Assembly (NCBI RefSeq): GCF_005771495.1
Contig: NZ_VAUW01000014.1
Coordinates: 1 to 64,000 of the forward strand
Source of the DNA: Maribacter sp. ACAM166
GTDB taxonomy: Bacteria; Bacteroidota; Bacteroidia; Flavobacteriales; Flavobacteriaceae
Direction: 5' to 3'
Length of the DNA: 64,000 nt
The notes beneath the pieces were generated by a model. That model saw nothing but the letters and a program-made list of their open reading frames with translations. It was not told the origin of the DNA and did no database searches. The position numbers were made by a program, and so were the translations under genes. Positions 25,784 to 34,365 of the stretch are shown one piece after another. Positions within the stretch are counted from its first letter, which is position 1; the number at the start of each line of letters is the position of its first letter.

Positions 25784-26800
25784 ATGAATTCACACAAACG
25801 TTTTATTTTTCATATTGTACTGTGGTTGATTATTTGGTCTACCGCATGGTTTTTTATTGGATTGGATTTTGGCTTTCTGAGGGATAATGGCCTGTCTTTT
25901 ATAGTTCAAATTTTGACCGTAGCCGCATTGATTTATTACACTTCACCGTTCTTATTATTGAAAAAAAAATATGTGACATTTATACTAGTATCCCTAGTGT
26001 TGGTGTTAGTTGGTACATTTATGTTAACTAACATATTTCCAAAACCCGGACCAGGAATAGAAATGGGACCTCCAATTGGAATGGAGCGTAGACCGCCTTC
26101 TAAGTTTTTCATAAACCTATTATTGATTACAATAGCCTATATCATAGCCACGTTTGTGGAAACATTTTTGTTCGCCCAGCGTAAGGAAGAAGAAATAATT
26201 ATCAATAAAAATGAATCGCTACAGACCGAACTGAAGCTGCTGAAATCACAAATAAATCCGCATTTTCTATTCAATGCATTGAACAATATTTATGCGTTAT
26301 CTGCTATTGATTCTGGAAAAACTCAACAAAGTATTAGTTACCTCTCAGATATGTTACGGTATGTATTATATGAATGTGAGCAGGAAATTGTTCCACTTCA
26401 TAAAGAAATGGATTACATAGGAAACTATATCAAATTATTTTCTTTAAAAAGTAGTAAAGCTTATCCTATAACAACTTCGTTTGTTGTCGGTAACGAGAAT
26501 ATTCAAATAGTACCTATGTTGTTGATTCCGTTCTTGGAAAATGCATTGAAGCATAGTAATATTGAAAAAATAACAGATACTTTCATTCGGTTAAAAATTA
26601 ATGCCAACAATAATAGCATAGATTTTGAAATTGAAAATAGCAAACCAAATACACCATTGGTGACAGATGCAGTTGGTGGAATCGGAATTGATAATGTAAA
26701 AAAACGTTTAGCTATCTTATACCCAAAAAGACATCAATTGGTTATCGATGAAACTTCTAAAACATTCAAAGTAAACCTAAAACTTGAACTACATGGCTAA
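25784..26800 (+). CDS. LytS/YehU-family sensor histidine kinase
   Basis: A 338-residue membrane kinase. Four transmembrane helices lie at about 8-25, 38-56, 64-82 and 108-130, with a proline/glycine/methionine-rich loop between helices 3 and 4 (KPGPGIEMGPPIGMERRPP) that faces the periplasm. The His_kinase domain has the signature LKSQINPHFLFNALNNIYAL with His160, then an ATPase domain (LIPFLENALKHS; GIGIDNVKKRL). It pairs with the LytTR regulator, whose gene overlaps its end by eight bases. The pair is divergent from the EF-hand/CotH genes, making those likely targets (inference). Confidence 0.93.
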   Translation: MNSHKRFIFHIVLWLIIWSTAWFFIGLDFGFLRDNGLSFIVQILTVAALIYYTSPFLLLKKKYVTFILVSLVLVLVGTFMLTNIFPKPGPGIEMGPPIGMERRPPSKFFINLLLITIAYIIATFVETFLFAQRKEEEIIINKNESLQTELKLLKSQINPHFLFNALNNIYALSAIDSGKTQQSISYLSDMLRYVLYECEQEIVPLHKEMDYIGNYIKLFSLKSSKAYPITTSFVVGNENIQIVPMLLIPFLENALKHSNIEKITDTFIRLKINANNNSIDFEIENSKPNTPLVTDAVGGIGIDNVKKRLAILYPKRHQLVIDETSKTFKVNLKLELHG

Positions 26801-27467
26801 AATTAATTGTATGGTGGTCGATGATGAGGAATTGGCACGTACACTACTTGCTACTTACATTGAGAAATTAGACTTTTTGAACCTTGTAGGTTCGGCTGAA
26901 AACCCTATAAGAGCTTTAGAAATAATGAAGCAGCAGCCTGTAGACCTTTTGTTTCTAGACATTCAAATGCCAGAATTAAAAGGAACAACTTTTGCTAAAA
27001 TGATAGGTTCTGAAACCAGCATCATATTCACTACTGCATACTCTGAATATGCACTTGAAGGATATGAATTGAATGCCGTAGATTATCTTTTAAAACCAAT
27101 TACTTTTGAACGTTTTGTTACCGCTGTCAATAAAGTAAAAACGAGTACTGTTATCGATGCGACGGATTCTTTCACAATAAAATCTGGCTACGACTTACAT
27201 AAGGTGAACTATGATGATATTCTATATATCGAAAGTGATAGTGAATATGTGACCTTTCAAATGGCCGCCAAGAAAATTATAAGTAACCAACGATTAAAAA
27301 CAGTAGAACAAGAATTACCGAGTACCCTATTTATGCGTGTACACCGATCATATATCGTTAATAAAACAAAGGTGACAGGTTTAAAAGGCAGAGACTTATT
27401 GCTAACCAAAATAAACATACCCGTTAGTGATTCATATTTTGAACAGGTCAAGCAAGAATTATTCTAA
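26793..27467 (+). CDS. LytTR-family response regulator
   Basis: A 224-residue regulator when begun at the ATG at 26793 (MAKINCMVVDDEE), which overlaps the kinase stop; an ATG three codons earlier is less likely. Receiver domain: acidic pair in VVDDEE, phospho-acceptor Asp56 in LFLDIQMPELKGT, Lys in LLKPITFERF. The LytTR DNA-binding domain covers about 125-224 (YIESDSEYVTF, MRVHRSYIVN). Partner of the LytS-type kinase. Confidence 0.94.
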   Translation: MAKINCMVVDDEELARTLLATYIEKLDFLNLVGSAENPIRALEIMKQQPVDLLFLDIQMPELKGTTFAKMIGSETSIIFTTAYSEYALEGYELNAVDYLLKPITFERFVTAVNKVKTSTVIDATDSFTIKSGYDLHKVNYDDILYIESDSEYVTFQMAAKKIISNQRLKTVEQELPSTLFMRVHRSYIVNKTKVTGLKGRDLLLTKINIPVSDSYFEQVKQELF

Positions 27468-27622
27468 GTCCACAGATTAAGGGTATAATTCAATTTGTTT
27501 TATTGATTTAAAATTCCATTCTTAAAATCGCTAAGTACCTCACATTAAATACACTATACATCTTACTGCAAAATTGTGAATATCTATTCCTGTTTTTATC
27601 CAAGCAAACTAGGGCTAAAACC

Positions 27623-27630
27623 TATATTTG
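27623..27630 (+). promoter_or_regulatory. -7 box TATATTTG for the DUF4494 gene
   Basis: TATATTTG lies 22 bases upstream of the ATG at 27652 and overlaps a false in-frame TTG start at 27628, which supports the ATG as the real start. Confidence 0.65.
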
Positions 27631-27651
27631 ACACCCCTAAAACAACATAAT

Positions 27652-28200
27652 ATGAGTGCAACATGGTACGAGTGTAAAGTAAAATATAGAAAACTAGACG
27701 AAGCTTCTGGTATGCAAAAGGTAAAGACCGAACCTTTTTTGGTGGATGCAATTTCTTATACTGAAGCAGAAAGCAGAATTACTGAAGAAATGTCAGCCTA
27801 TTTAAGCGATAGTGAAGAAATTAAGATTACCAATATCAAAGTTGCCAACTATGCAGAAATTCACCCTTTTGAGAATTCTGATCGTTGGTTTAAATCTAGA
27901 GTGTCGTTAATAGCCTTTGATGAAGAAAGCGGCAAAGAGCGTAAGACCAATATGTATTTATTGATTCAGGCGAATGATGTTAAAGAAGCCTATGACAATA
28001 CCATTAGCGTGATGAAAGATACCATGGGTGAATATACCGTTCCTGCAATATCTGAATCTCCTATTATGGATGTATTCCCTTATTTTTCTGGTGAAGAAGA
28101 TGATATGAAACGTGTTGAAAAATTTAATATTTTGAAAGATTCTGTACCAGAAGCTGAGATTGAAATCGATTCAGTTAAGGAAACAGAGGTGGAAGTTTAA
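27652..28200 (+). CDS. DUF4494 protein
   Basis: A 182-residue cytoplasmic protein beginning MSATWYECKVKYRK, the hallmark of DUF4494, followed by PFLVDAISYTEAESRITEEM and SDRWFKSRVSLIAFDEESGKE. The family is confined to Bacteroidota, is highly conserved and often lies near DNA-repair or translation genes, but its role is unknown. The C-terminal 40 residues are acidic and probably disordered. The start is set by the -7 box just upstream. Monocistronic. Confidence 0.9.
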   Translation: MSATWYECKVKYRKLDEASGMQKVKTEPFLVDAISYTEAESRITEEMSAYLSDSEEIKITNIKVANYAEIHPFENSDRWFKSRVSLIAFDEESGKERKTNMYLLIQANDVKEAYDNTISVMKDTMGEYTVPAISESPIMDVFPYFSGEEDDMKRVEKFNILKDSVPEAEIEIDSVKETEVEV

Positions 28201-28219
28201 TTTTGTTAATATAGTACAC

Positions 28220-29050
28220 TTATGCTCTGAATTCCCTCGGGCTTTTTCCTTTCAGTTTTTTGAAAGTACGATTAAAGTGAGAGAGGCTTTCAAAGCCACA
28301 GTCATAAGCAATGGCCTGTATTGGTTTATCTGAAGTTAGTAAGAACATACAGGCTTGTTCTATTCTTGATGTGTTTAAAAATGTGACAAATGAATGCCCC
28401 ACAGCTTTTTTGAACCATCTGCAAAAAGATTGTTCTACCATACTTGTTCGCTCTGCCATTTCCTTCACCGTAAGCTTTTTGTTTAAATTTTCGAGAATAT
28501 ACGTAGTAATGGTTTTTATTTTACCCTGAGATTTAGCACTTACTCTTTGATAGAAATACGATGGTGAAGAAAGATATTTTCTATCCTTGTGTTCGTATAA
28601 TTGATGTAGTACTTGAAGTAAAACGGCTACCTGTTCTGTTTTGGGAACCGATTCAAAATTCTGTAACATTTTAAGAGTCCGTATAGTAGGTTTGATAAAA
28701 TGTATTCCTCTTTCCGCTTCTTGGTATAAGTTATGCAATAATTCACATTCCTTAAATGAATTAAATATATGTGAAGGAAATTGGAGCACTATAGCTCCTT
28801 GCTGGTCTTGCTGATGATGTACAGAGCTATAATTATGAGGAAGATTGGCGCCTATAAGAACCAAATCGTTTTTGGTATAGGGAAGAATACTATTTCCAAT
28901 AAACCGTGTACCATGCCCTTCGGTAATCAGGGTGAGTTCTAGCTCAGGATGATAATGCCAAAAGGGTTTAAACTGGTTTACTTCAAGTTTAAAGAAGTGA
29001 AAGGAATTTTCAGATTCTTGGAGACCGATTTTTTCAATAACAGGATTCAT
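28220..29050 (-). CDS. AraC-family regulator with N-terminal cupin
   Basis: A 276-residue regulator when begun at the ATG at 29050 (MNPVIEKIGLQ); six extra residues are possible upstream. The N-terminal half has a cupin-like sugar-binding pattern (FWHYHPELELTLITEGHG, then DLVLIGANLPHNY), and the C-terminal 100 residues form the AraC DNA-binding domain (KLTVKEMAERTSMVEQSF; AYDCGFESLSHFNRTFKK). It is divergent from the PhyH dioxygenase and sugar isomerase genes, with 130 bases between starts, so it probably controls them. Confidence 0.92.
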   Translation of the reverse strand: MNPVIEKIGLQESENSFHFFKLEVNQFKPFWHYHPELELTLITEGHGTRFIGNSILPYTKNDLVLIGANLPHNYSSVHHQQDQQGAIVLQFPSHIFNSFKECELLHNLYQEAERGIHFIKPTIRTLKMLQNFESVPKTEQVAVLLQVLHQLYEHKDRKYLSSPSYFYQRVSAKSQGKIKTITTYILENLNKKLTVKEMAERTSMVEQSFCRWFKKAVGHSFVTFLNTSRIEQACMFLLTSDKPIQAIAYDCGFESLSHFNRTFKKLKGKSPREFRA

Positions 29051-29181
29051 AAAAACTAATATAAACAATAGTTCTTAGTAAGCTAAGAGTTATAGGTTTA
29101 GATATGCATAGTTTTGGTTAAAATCGAAAAACTTTATACGTAGTCTACTGCTTAATTTAGCAACTATACAGACAACATATT

Positions 29182-29988
29182 ATGAAAAAAGACGTCTTAT
29201 TGAATAGTCACTATACCCTTACCCAAGGTCAGATTGATTTTTATACCACGTATCGTTATATAAAATTAAAGGATGTTTTTGATGCAGAAACCCTTGGATA
29301 TTTCAACAGTGTTATTTCAAAAAAAGTAGCAGAGATAAATGCAGAGCAAAAACCATTAGAAAAAAGGGATACCTATGGAAAAGCCTTTGTGCAGTTGTTC
29401 AATTTGTGGAAAGAAGATGAAACAATCAAAACCCTAATATTCTCAAAGAGGATGGCACAAATAGCCACAGAACTTATGCAAGTTGAAGGTGTGAGACTAT
29501 ACCATGATCAAGCGTTATTTAAGGAAGCTGCTGGAGGGATAACACCTTGGCATGCTGATCAATACTATTGGCCATTACAAACCGATAAAACTATTACAGC
29601 TTGGATTCCTTTGCAAGAGACACCATTAGCTATGGGTCCTTTAGAATTCAGTGCTGGAAGCCATGAAATTATGGATGGTAGAGAACTTTCTATAAGTGAT
29701 GAAAGTGAAAAGGCTATACAAAACAGATTGAAATTAACCGATTTTAAACATGTCATAGAGCCTTTTGATGTAGGTGAGGTCAGTTTCCATTCTGGTTGGG
29801 TTTTTCATCGTGCAGGCGCAAATACTACTACTAAAATGCGTAAAGTAATGACCGTTATTTATATGGATAAAGACATGAAGTTGAAAAAACCGAGTAATGA
29901 TGGCCAACAGAACGATTGGGATACCTGGTGTCCTGGGGCACAAATTGGGAAGACCATTAATTCACCCTTGAATCCTGTGTTATACTAA
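29182..29988 (+). CDS. Phytanoyl-CoA dioxygenase (PhyH)-family Fe(II)/2-oxoglutarate oxygenase
   Basis: A 268-residue cytoplasmic oxygenase of the PhyH family. The iron triad is His124-x-Asp126 (TPWHADQYYW) with distal His209 (SGWVFHRAGAN), and Arg220 is the likely 2-oxoglutarate salt-bridge residue. Bacterial members hydroxylate a wide range of small molecules. Its stop codon is directly followed by the ATG of a sugar isomerase, so the two are translationally coupled, pointing to a sugar or polyol substrate (inference). Confidence 0.9.
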   Translation: MKKDVLLNSHYTLTQGQIDFYTTYRYIKLKDVFDAETLGYFNSVISKKVAEINAEQKPLEKRDTYGKAFVQLFNLWKEDETIKTLIFSKRMAQIATELMQVEGVRLYHDQALFKEAAGGITPWHADQYYWPLQTDKTITAWIPLQETPLAMGPLEFSAGSHEIMDGRELSISDESEKAIQNRLKLTDFKHVIEPFDVGEVSFHSGWVFHRAGANTTTKMRKVMTVIYMDKDMKLKKPSNDGQQNDWDTWCPGAQIGKTINSPLNPVLY

Positions 29989-30822
29989 ATGGAGCATATC
30001 AACTATTTGTACCCCTATTGGGGCAGTGAACATTTATCGGCTACAGCATTTATAGCACTTGCCAGAGACCAAGGTTTTCAAGGAATCGAAATCAATATCA
30101 CAAACGATAAGGATTATGAAAAGCAATTTTTAGAAGTCTTAAATACTACAAGAAAAAGTGACCCGAATTTTATTTGCGTACTCCAACAGGTTCTGGAAGT
30201 AAAATCAGAAACGGTTAATGATTATATTACTACTGTTTTGAAACGTTTGGAACGGATGTTGCCATTTGAACCGGACTTTATAAATTCTCATACCGGTAAG
30301 GACTACTATTCATTTGATGATAACTGCAGAGTCATAGATGCTATTGAAACGTTTTCTGAAACAAATAATATTCCTGTTTATCACGAAATTCATAGAGGTC
30401 GATTTACTTTTCATTCCGGCACTACCCTTTCCTATTTGGAGCTCTACCCCCAATTAAAATTAGTAGGAGATTTGTCTCATTGGTGCGTGGTTTCAGAAAG
30501 TATGTTACAAGATCAGCAACACATTCTTAAAAAAATAATTCCACACATTCAACACATTCATGCCCGGGTAGGTTTTGAACAGGCGCCACAGGTAAACCAT
30601 CCGTTTGCGCCAGAATGGGAAAACTATCTAAAACACTATCTAGATTGGTGGCAGCGTATAATCAACGAACATAAAGTTGTGGACGCTTTTACCATAACCA
30701 CAGAGTTTGGACCTTATCCTTATATGCCTCAAGCACCATTTACCAAAGAACCGTTAGCGAATCAACATGAAATAAATATGGCTATGAAAACCTATTTAGA
30801 AAATCATTTGAGTATTTCATAA
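29989..30822 (+). CDS. Sugar phosphate isomerase/epimerase-family TIM barrel
   Basis: A 277-residue xylose-isomerase-like TIM barrel with no signal peptide. Metal-site positions are suggested by NSHTGKDYYSFDD, PVYHEIHRGRFTFH, LVGDLSHWCVVSE and HIHARVGFEQAPQ, and by a glutamate near ITTEFGPYPYMPQ. It starts immediately after the PhyH stop codon. The reaction is probably an aldose/ketose or epimer interconversion of the compound handled by the dioxygenase; the substrate is unknown. Confidence 0.88.
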   Translation: MEHINYLYPYWGSEHLSATAFIALARDQGFQGIEINITNDKDYEKQFLEVLNTTRKSDPNFICVLQQVLEVKSETVNDYITTVLKRLERMLPFEPDFINSHTGKDYYSFDDNCRVIDAIETFSETNNIPVYHEIHRGRFTFHSGTTLSYLELYPQLKLVGDLSHWCVVSESMLQDQQHILKKIIPHIQHIHARVGFEQAPQVNHPFAPEWENYLKHYLDWWQRIINEHKVVDAFTITTEFGPYPYMPQAPFTKEPLANQHEINMAMKTYLENHLSIS

Positions 30823-30830
30823 GAAAGAAA

Positions 30831-31559
30831 TCAACCCTTTACAAATACCATACAATGTTGCCAAGGAAGGTTGTCTATATTTTGTTTTAATAGTAAGCCT
30901 GCAGCTTTCATTTCACTAACGGCTTGGGCTTCGGTCATCTTGTGCAGTTCCTTGATTGGAACAGAGGCATCTTCCCCACGATATTCAATGAGGTATAGTT
31001 GTGCATCAGGCCGCATTGCTCTTTTAATGGATTGAATCATTTCAAACGGAAAATTAAATTCATGATACACGTCTACCAGCAATACCTTATCAATAGAATT
31101 TTCGGTTAAATTGACCGATTGCTCAGTACCCTGTATCAATATGATATTTTTTTGCTGATTATTTTCTTTTTTTACAGCCATCGCGGCCAACATTTCTGGT
31201 TGTAAATCCACTGCATAAAGTTGTCCTTTCTCAACTATTGGCGCCATTTTAAAAACATGATAACCGGAACCTGCACCAATATCAGCGATGGTATCTCCGG
31301 GTTGTATATTCATATTTTGAAGTAATTTTAAGGTCTGCTCTTCCTCTTCACGTTCAGTTCGTTCTAACCAACCCATACCTTGAAAGCCCATTACGTGTGC
31401 TATTTCTCTTCCCTTATACCATTTTCCGATTCCATTAGAATCTCCGTTTTTATAGGAATAGATGTTATGATTCTCTATTTTTTCTACGGTTTGGCCTTTA
31501 CAGTGCGAATTGAAAAGCATAATTGTAATCAATAAAAATGTTTGAATAGTTCGTTTCAT
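30831..31559 (-). CDS. Exported class I SAM-methyltransferase-like lipoprotein
   Basis: A 242-residue protein with a methyltransferase domain (ADIGAGSGYHVFKMAP, AVDLQPEM, then GTEQSVNLTENSIDKVLLVD) preceded by an N-terminal lipoprotein signal: MKRTIQTFLLITIMLFNSHC, with Cys20 in a plausible lipobox. A domain needing S-adenosylmethionine is not expected outside the cytoplasm. Either the cofactor is absent and the fold serves another use, or the signal is a false positive. It follows a GreA-like gene by 26 bases on the same strand. Confidence 0.82.
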   Translation of the reverse strand: MKRTIQTFLLITIMLFNSHCKGQTVEKIENHNIYSYKNGDSNGIGKWYKGREIAHVMGFQGMGWLERTEREEEEQTLKLLQNMNIQPGDTIADIGAGSGYHVFKMAPIVEKGQLYAVDLQPEMLAAMAVKKENNQQKNIILIQGTEQSVNLTENSIDKVLLVDVYHEFNFPFEMIQSIKRAMRPDAQLYLIEYRGEDASVPIKELHKMTEAQAVSEMKAAGLLLKQNIDNLPWQHCMVFVKG

Positions 31560-31585
31560 CATGTTATAATAATTTAGTTTTAGGT

Positions 31586-32092
31586 TTATCCCCCATAACT
31601 AATTCCCTTAATTTCAAAAATTCGTTCTTCTTTTCCGAGTTGTAAAACAGCTATGTCCCCTACCCTTTTTGAAATTAAAATTTTGGCAATTGGTGAAAGA
31701 AATGATAGTTTCTGCTTTGCAATATTCGCTTCGTCAACGCCTACAATCTGAAATTTTTGTAGGGATTTAGCATTACCAATACGTAATGAAACACAAGCAC
31801 CAAATCGTATTTCATCAGAAGGTTGTTCTTTTAATGTTACTACTTTAGCACTGTTGATACGCCCATTTAATAATTGTAGTTTGGCACTAATAAGGTTGCT
31901 TGCAATTCGCCGCTCTTTCTCATTTTCCTTTGGTAACTGTTCTTTTTCGGTATGCAATGTCTTCTTTTCTGCCAATAATTCATCTAGTCCTTGTGGTGTG
32001 ACATAATTAGTGACTCCGACAGGTAAGTCTGCCCTTGGGGGTACCATGGGGATTTCCTCTTGATCATCTTCATTAACGAATCCTCTGCTCAT
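31586..32092 (-). CDS. GreA/GreB-family transcription elongation factor-like protein
   Basis: A 168-residue protein. The N-terminal half forms a predicted coiled coil (GLDELLAEKKTLHTEKEQLP to ISAKLQLLNGRINSA), and the C-terminal half is the FKBP-like GreA/B domain (RFGACVSLRIGN; QIVGVDEANIAKQKLSFLSPIAKILIS). It is of the variant type seen in Bacteroidota in addition to true GreA. It should bind RNA polymerase through the secondary channel and may relieve pausing or compete with GreA. Confidence 0.88.
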   Translation of the reverse strand: MSRGFVNEDDQEEIPMVPPRADLPVGVTNYVTPQGLDELLAEKKTLHTEKEQLPKENEKERRIASNLISAKLQLLNGRINSAKVVTLKEQPSDEIRFGACVSLRIGNAKSLQKFQIVGVDEANIAKQKLSFLSPIAKILISKRVGDIAVLQLGKEERIFEIKGISYGG

Positions 32093-32281
32093 GGTATTTA
32101 ATTTAAATTCTAACTTACCTATTCTTATCGATATTTAGTAATCGTATCCATACTTTTTTTGGCATTTTTACGTGAATGACCAATAGTATACTGAGTAACG
32201 TTAAGGTATAGTTCGAATGTGTATTACGTACTAAGATTACTTATATTTAGGTTTGAAAAAATTAACCAAACATATAATCCT

Positions 32282-33388
32282 ATGACTACTAGAAGAAAAT
32301 TTTTGGAAAAACTATCGGTAACCTCCGTTGCTTTACCCCTATTATACAGTCCCGTTAACCTATTTGCTGCATCAAACGAGCCTTATGATGGTCCTATTCT
32401 AAAAGTGGCGATTATGGGCTTGGGTAGTTATGGTACACGTGTGGCAGAAGCTATGCAATCCTGTTCGAGAGCAAAGTTGGTGGGTGTAATTAGCGGTACA
32501 CCCTCTAAAATAAAGAAGTGGCAATCCAAATATGATATTCCGGAAAAGAATTGTTACAACTACGATAATTTTGATGCGATAAAAGATAATCCAGATGTTG
32601 ATGCCGTTTATATTATTACCCCTAACGGATTACATAAAGACCAGACTATTCGGGTTGCCAAAGCAGGTAAACATGTCATAAGCGAAAAACCAATGGGCAT
32701 CAATGCCCTAGAAGGGCAGGAAATGGTAGATGCCTGTAAAGCGGCTAACGTAAAGCTATTGATTGGGTATCGGATGCATTTTGAGCCGAAAACAGTTGCC
32801 GTAATAAAAATGCGAAAAGAAGGTAAATTCGGAGAGACTAAATTCTTTCAGGGTCAATCTGGATTTACTATCGGTGATCCTACACAATGGCGTTTAAACA
32901 AAGAACTATCAGGTGGTGGTGCTATGATGGACATCGGAATTTATTCCATCAACGGAGCACGCTATATGTTGGGTGAAGAGCCTATTTGGGTTTCTGCGCA
33001 AGAAACCAAGACAGATCCCGTAAAATTTAAGGAAGGAATCGACGAGACCATTCAATTTCAAATGGGTTTCCCAAGTGGTGCCGTTGCAAATTGCCTTTCT
33101 ACTTATAGCATGAATAATTTGGATAGGTTTTATATGACAGGTTCCAAAGGATTTGTGGAAATGCAACCTTCGACCGGTTACGGACCCATAGAAGGACGTA
33201 CGCATAAAGGACCATTAACGCAACCGCATGTTACGCATCAAACGTTACAGATGGATGGAATGGCAGCACTTATATTTGATGGTGTACAACCCATTGTTCC
33301 TGTAGATGGTGAAGAAGGTGTAAAAGACCTGAAAATAATAGACGCTATATTTTTAGCAGCTAAAACCGGAGAAAAGGTTACCTTATAG
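32282..33388 (+). CDS. Tat-exported Gfo/Idh/MocA-family oxidoreductase
   Basis: A 368-residue protein starting at the ATG at 32282, which places the twin-arginine signal TTRRKFLEKLSVTSVAL at the N-terminus; an upstream extension from 32219 would bury it. The Rossmann domain has KVAIMGLGSYGTRVA, and the catalytic EKP motif is in HVISEKPMGI. The C-terminal domain has GGGAMMDIGIYSINGARYM. It resembles glucose-fructose oxidoreductase, with tightly bound NADP carried out by Tat. Convergent with a DUF1080 gene; together they suggest periplasmic 3-keto sugar chemistry (inference). Confidence 0.92.
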   Translation: MTTRRKFLEKLSVTSVALPLLYSPVNLFAASNEPYDGPILKVAIMGLGSYGTRVAEAMQSCSRAKLVGVISGTPSKIKKWQSKYDIPEKNCYNYDNFDAIKDNPDVDAVYIITPNGLHKDQTIRVAKAGKHVISEKPMGINALEGQEMVDACKAANVKLLIGYRMHFEPKTVAVIKMRKEGKFGETKFFQGQSGFTIGDPTQWRLNKELSGGGAMMDIGIYSINGARYMLGEEPIWVSAQETKTDPVKFKEGIDETIQFQMGFPSGAVANCLSTYSMNNLDRFYMTGSKGFVEMQPSTGYGPIEGRTHKGPLTQPHVTHQTLQMDGMAALIFDGVQPIVPVDGEEGVKDLKIIDAIFLAAKTGEKVTL

Positions 33389-33420
33389 GTTACTGTGTAT
33401 ATAGAAAAACTAATGGATTC

Positions 33421-34254
33421 TTAATATTCCATTAGTTCGATTTTACGAAAATCAATTGGGTGGCTGTTGGACTGTAAGGAAATAAAGCCGCCCTTTACTT
33501 TTGTGTCTTTATTAGTCATCAACATAGCCGCCGTTTCATTTTCTAAGTCATATGTAGGGTTGGCATAACTTAAAATTTCTTCTCCATTTACGTAATGTGT
33601 GATTTTACCATCTTTCACATCAATTTCAGCAGTAACCCATTGATCACCATGAAACGTTTTAGGAACATCTGCAGTAATACAAGTCGTAGTGTTCTTTTCG
33701 CCATTATATTCTATAAACATTCCATTGGTGCAGGCCGCTCCTAAGGGTCGATTATCAAAACCATTGCCTCCATGAAAATTATATTCCAAGCACACAGGAA
33801 AACCTTGATTCAGTTTTTGAGTAGTTGGCGGCTGACCGTGAAATTGAATACCACTATCGCGATAACCCCATTTAGGAGCACCTTGAGCGGTTTCGCCCAC
33901 AAAACGATACTCTACCTTAAGACGATACTCCGTTAAGTAGGCATCAAAATAGACCGTTCCAAAACGATTTATGAATTCAGGACCATAAGCATCGTATCGT
34001 ATTTTAAGAATACTATCTTCTACCCGTATGGTATTGCCAAAATTCTCCCCTAAAGGATAGCCATTGATTTTTATGCTCCAACCCGTTAAGTCGGTTCCAT
34101 TAAAAATAGAAACCCATTTTGGCGACGTAGTTAATTCAGAATAGTGAATAGCGATTTCCTTCTTAACTTCTGATTTCTTCACCCCACAAGAAATCAATCC
34201 TATAAACAATGTAGACACTAGAAATATGGACCAAATAATTCGACTCAATTTCAT
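33421..34254 (-). CDS. DUF1080 (3-keto-disaccharide hydrolase-type) lipoprotein
   Basis: A 277-residue lipoprotein when begun at the ATG at 34254 (MKLSRIIWSIF, lipobox GLISC). The DUF1080 jelly-roll covers most of the protein: WVSIFNGTDLTGWSIKI, EYRLKVEYRF, RDSGIQFHG and the terminal IDFRKIELMEY. Characterised members of this family hydrolyse 3-keto-glycosides or act on other glucans; others only bind. The adjacent Tat-exported Gfo/Idh/MocA protein on the other strand supports the 3-keto-glycoside reading. Confidence 0.9.
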   Translation of the reverse strand: MKLSRIIWSIFLVSTLFIGLISCGVKKSEVKKEIAIHYSELTTSPKWVSIFNGTDLTGWSIKINGYPLGENFGNTIRVEDSILKIRYDAYGPEFINRFGTVYFDAYLTEYRLKVEYRFVGETAQGAPKWGYRDSGIQFHGQPPTTQKLNQGFPVCLEYNFHGGNGFDNRPLGAACTNGMFIEYNGEKNTTTCITADVPKTFHGDQWVTAEIDVKDGKITHYVNGEEILSYANPTYDLENETAAMLMTNKDTKVKGGFISLQSNSHPIDFRKIELMEY

Positions 34255-34365
34255 TTTAATGGATTTAGGTATCTGTATTTTAAAAGTAACAAAAAAAGGT
34301 GTGCCAATCAGCACACCCTCAAATTTGAAATTTCTTTAGACTTGTAAACTACGAAACAATTAATT

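Noticed and set aside
27628-27651. Upstream TTG start for the DUF4494 gene
   Set aside because: It overlaps TATATTTG; the family begins at the ATG at 27652.
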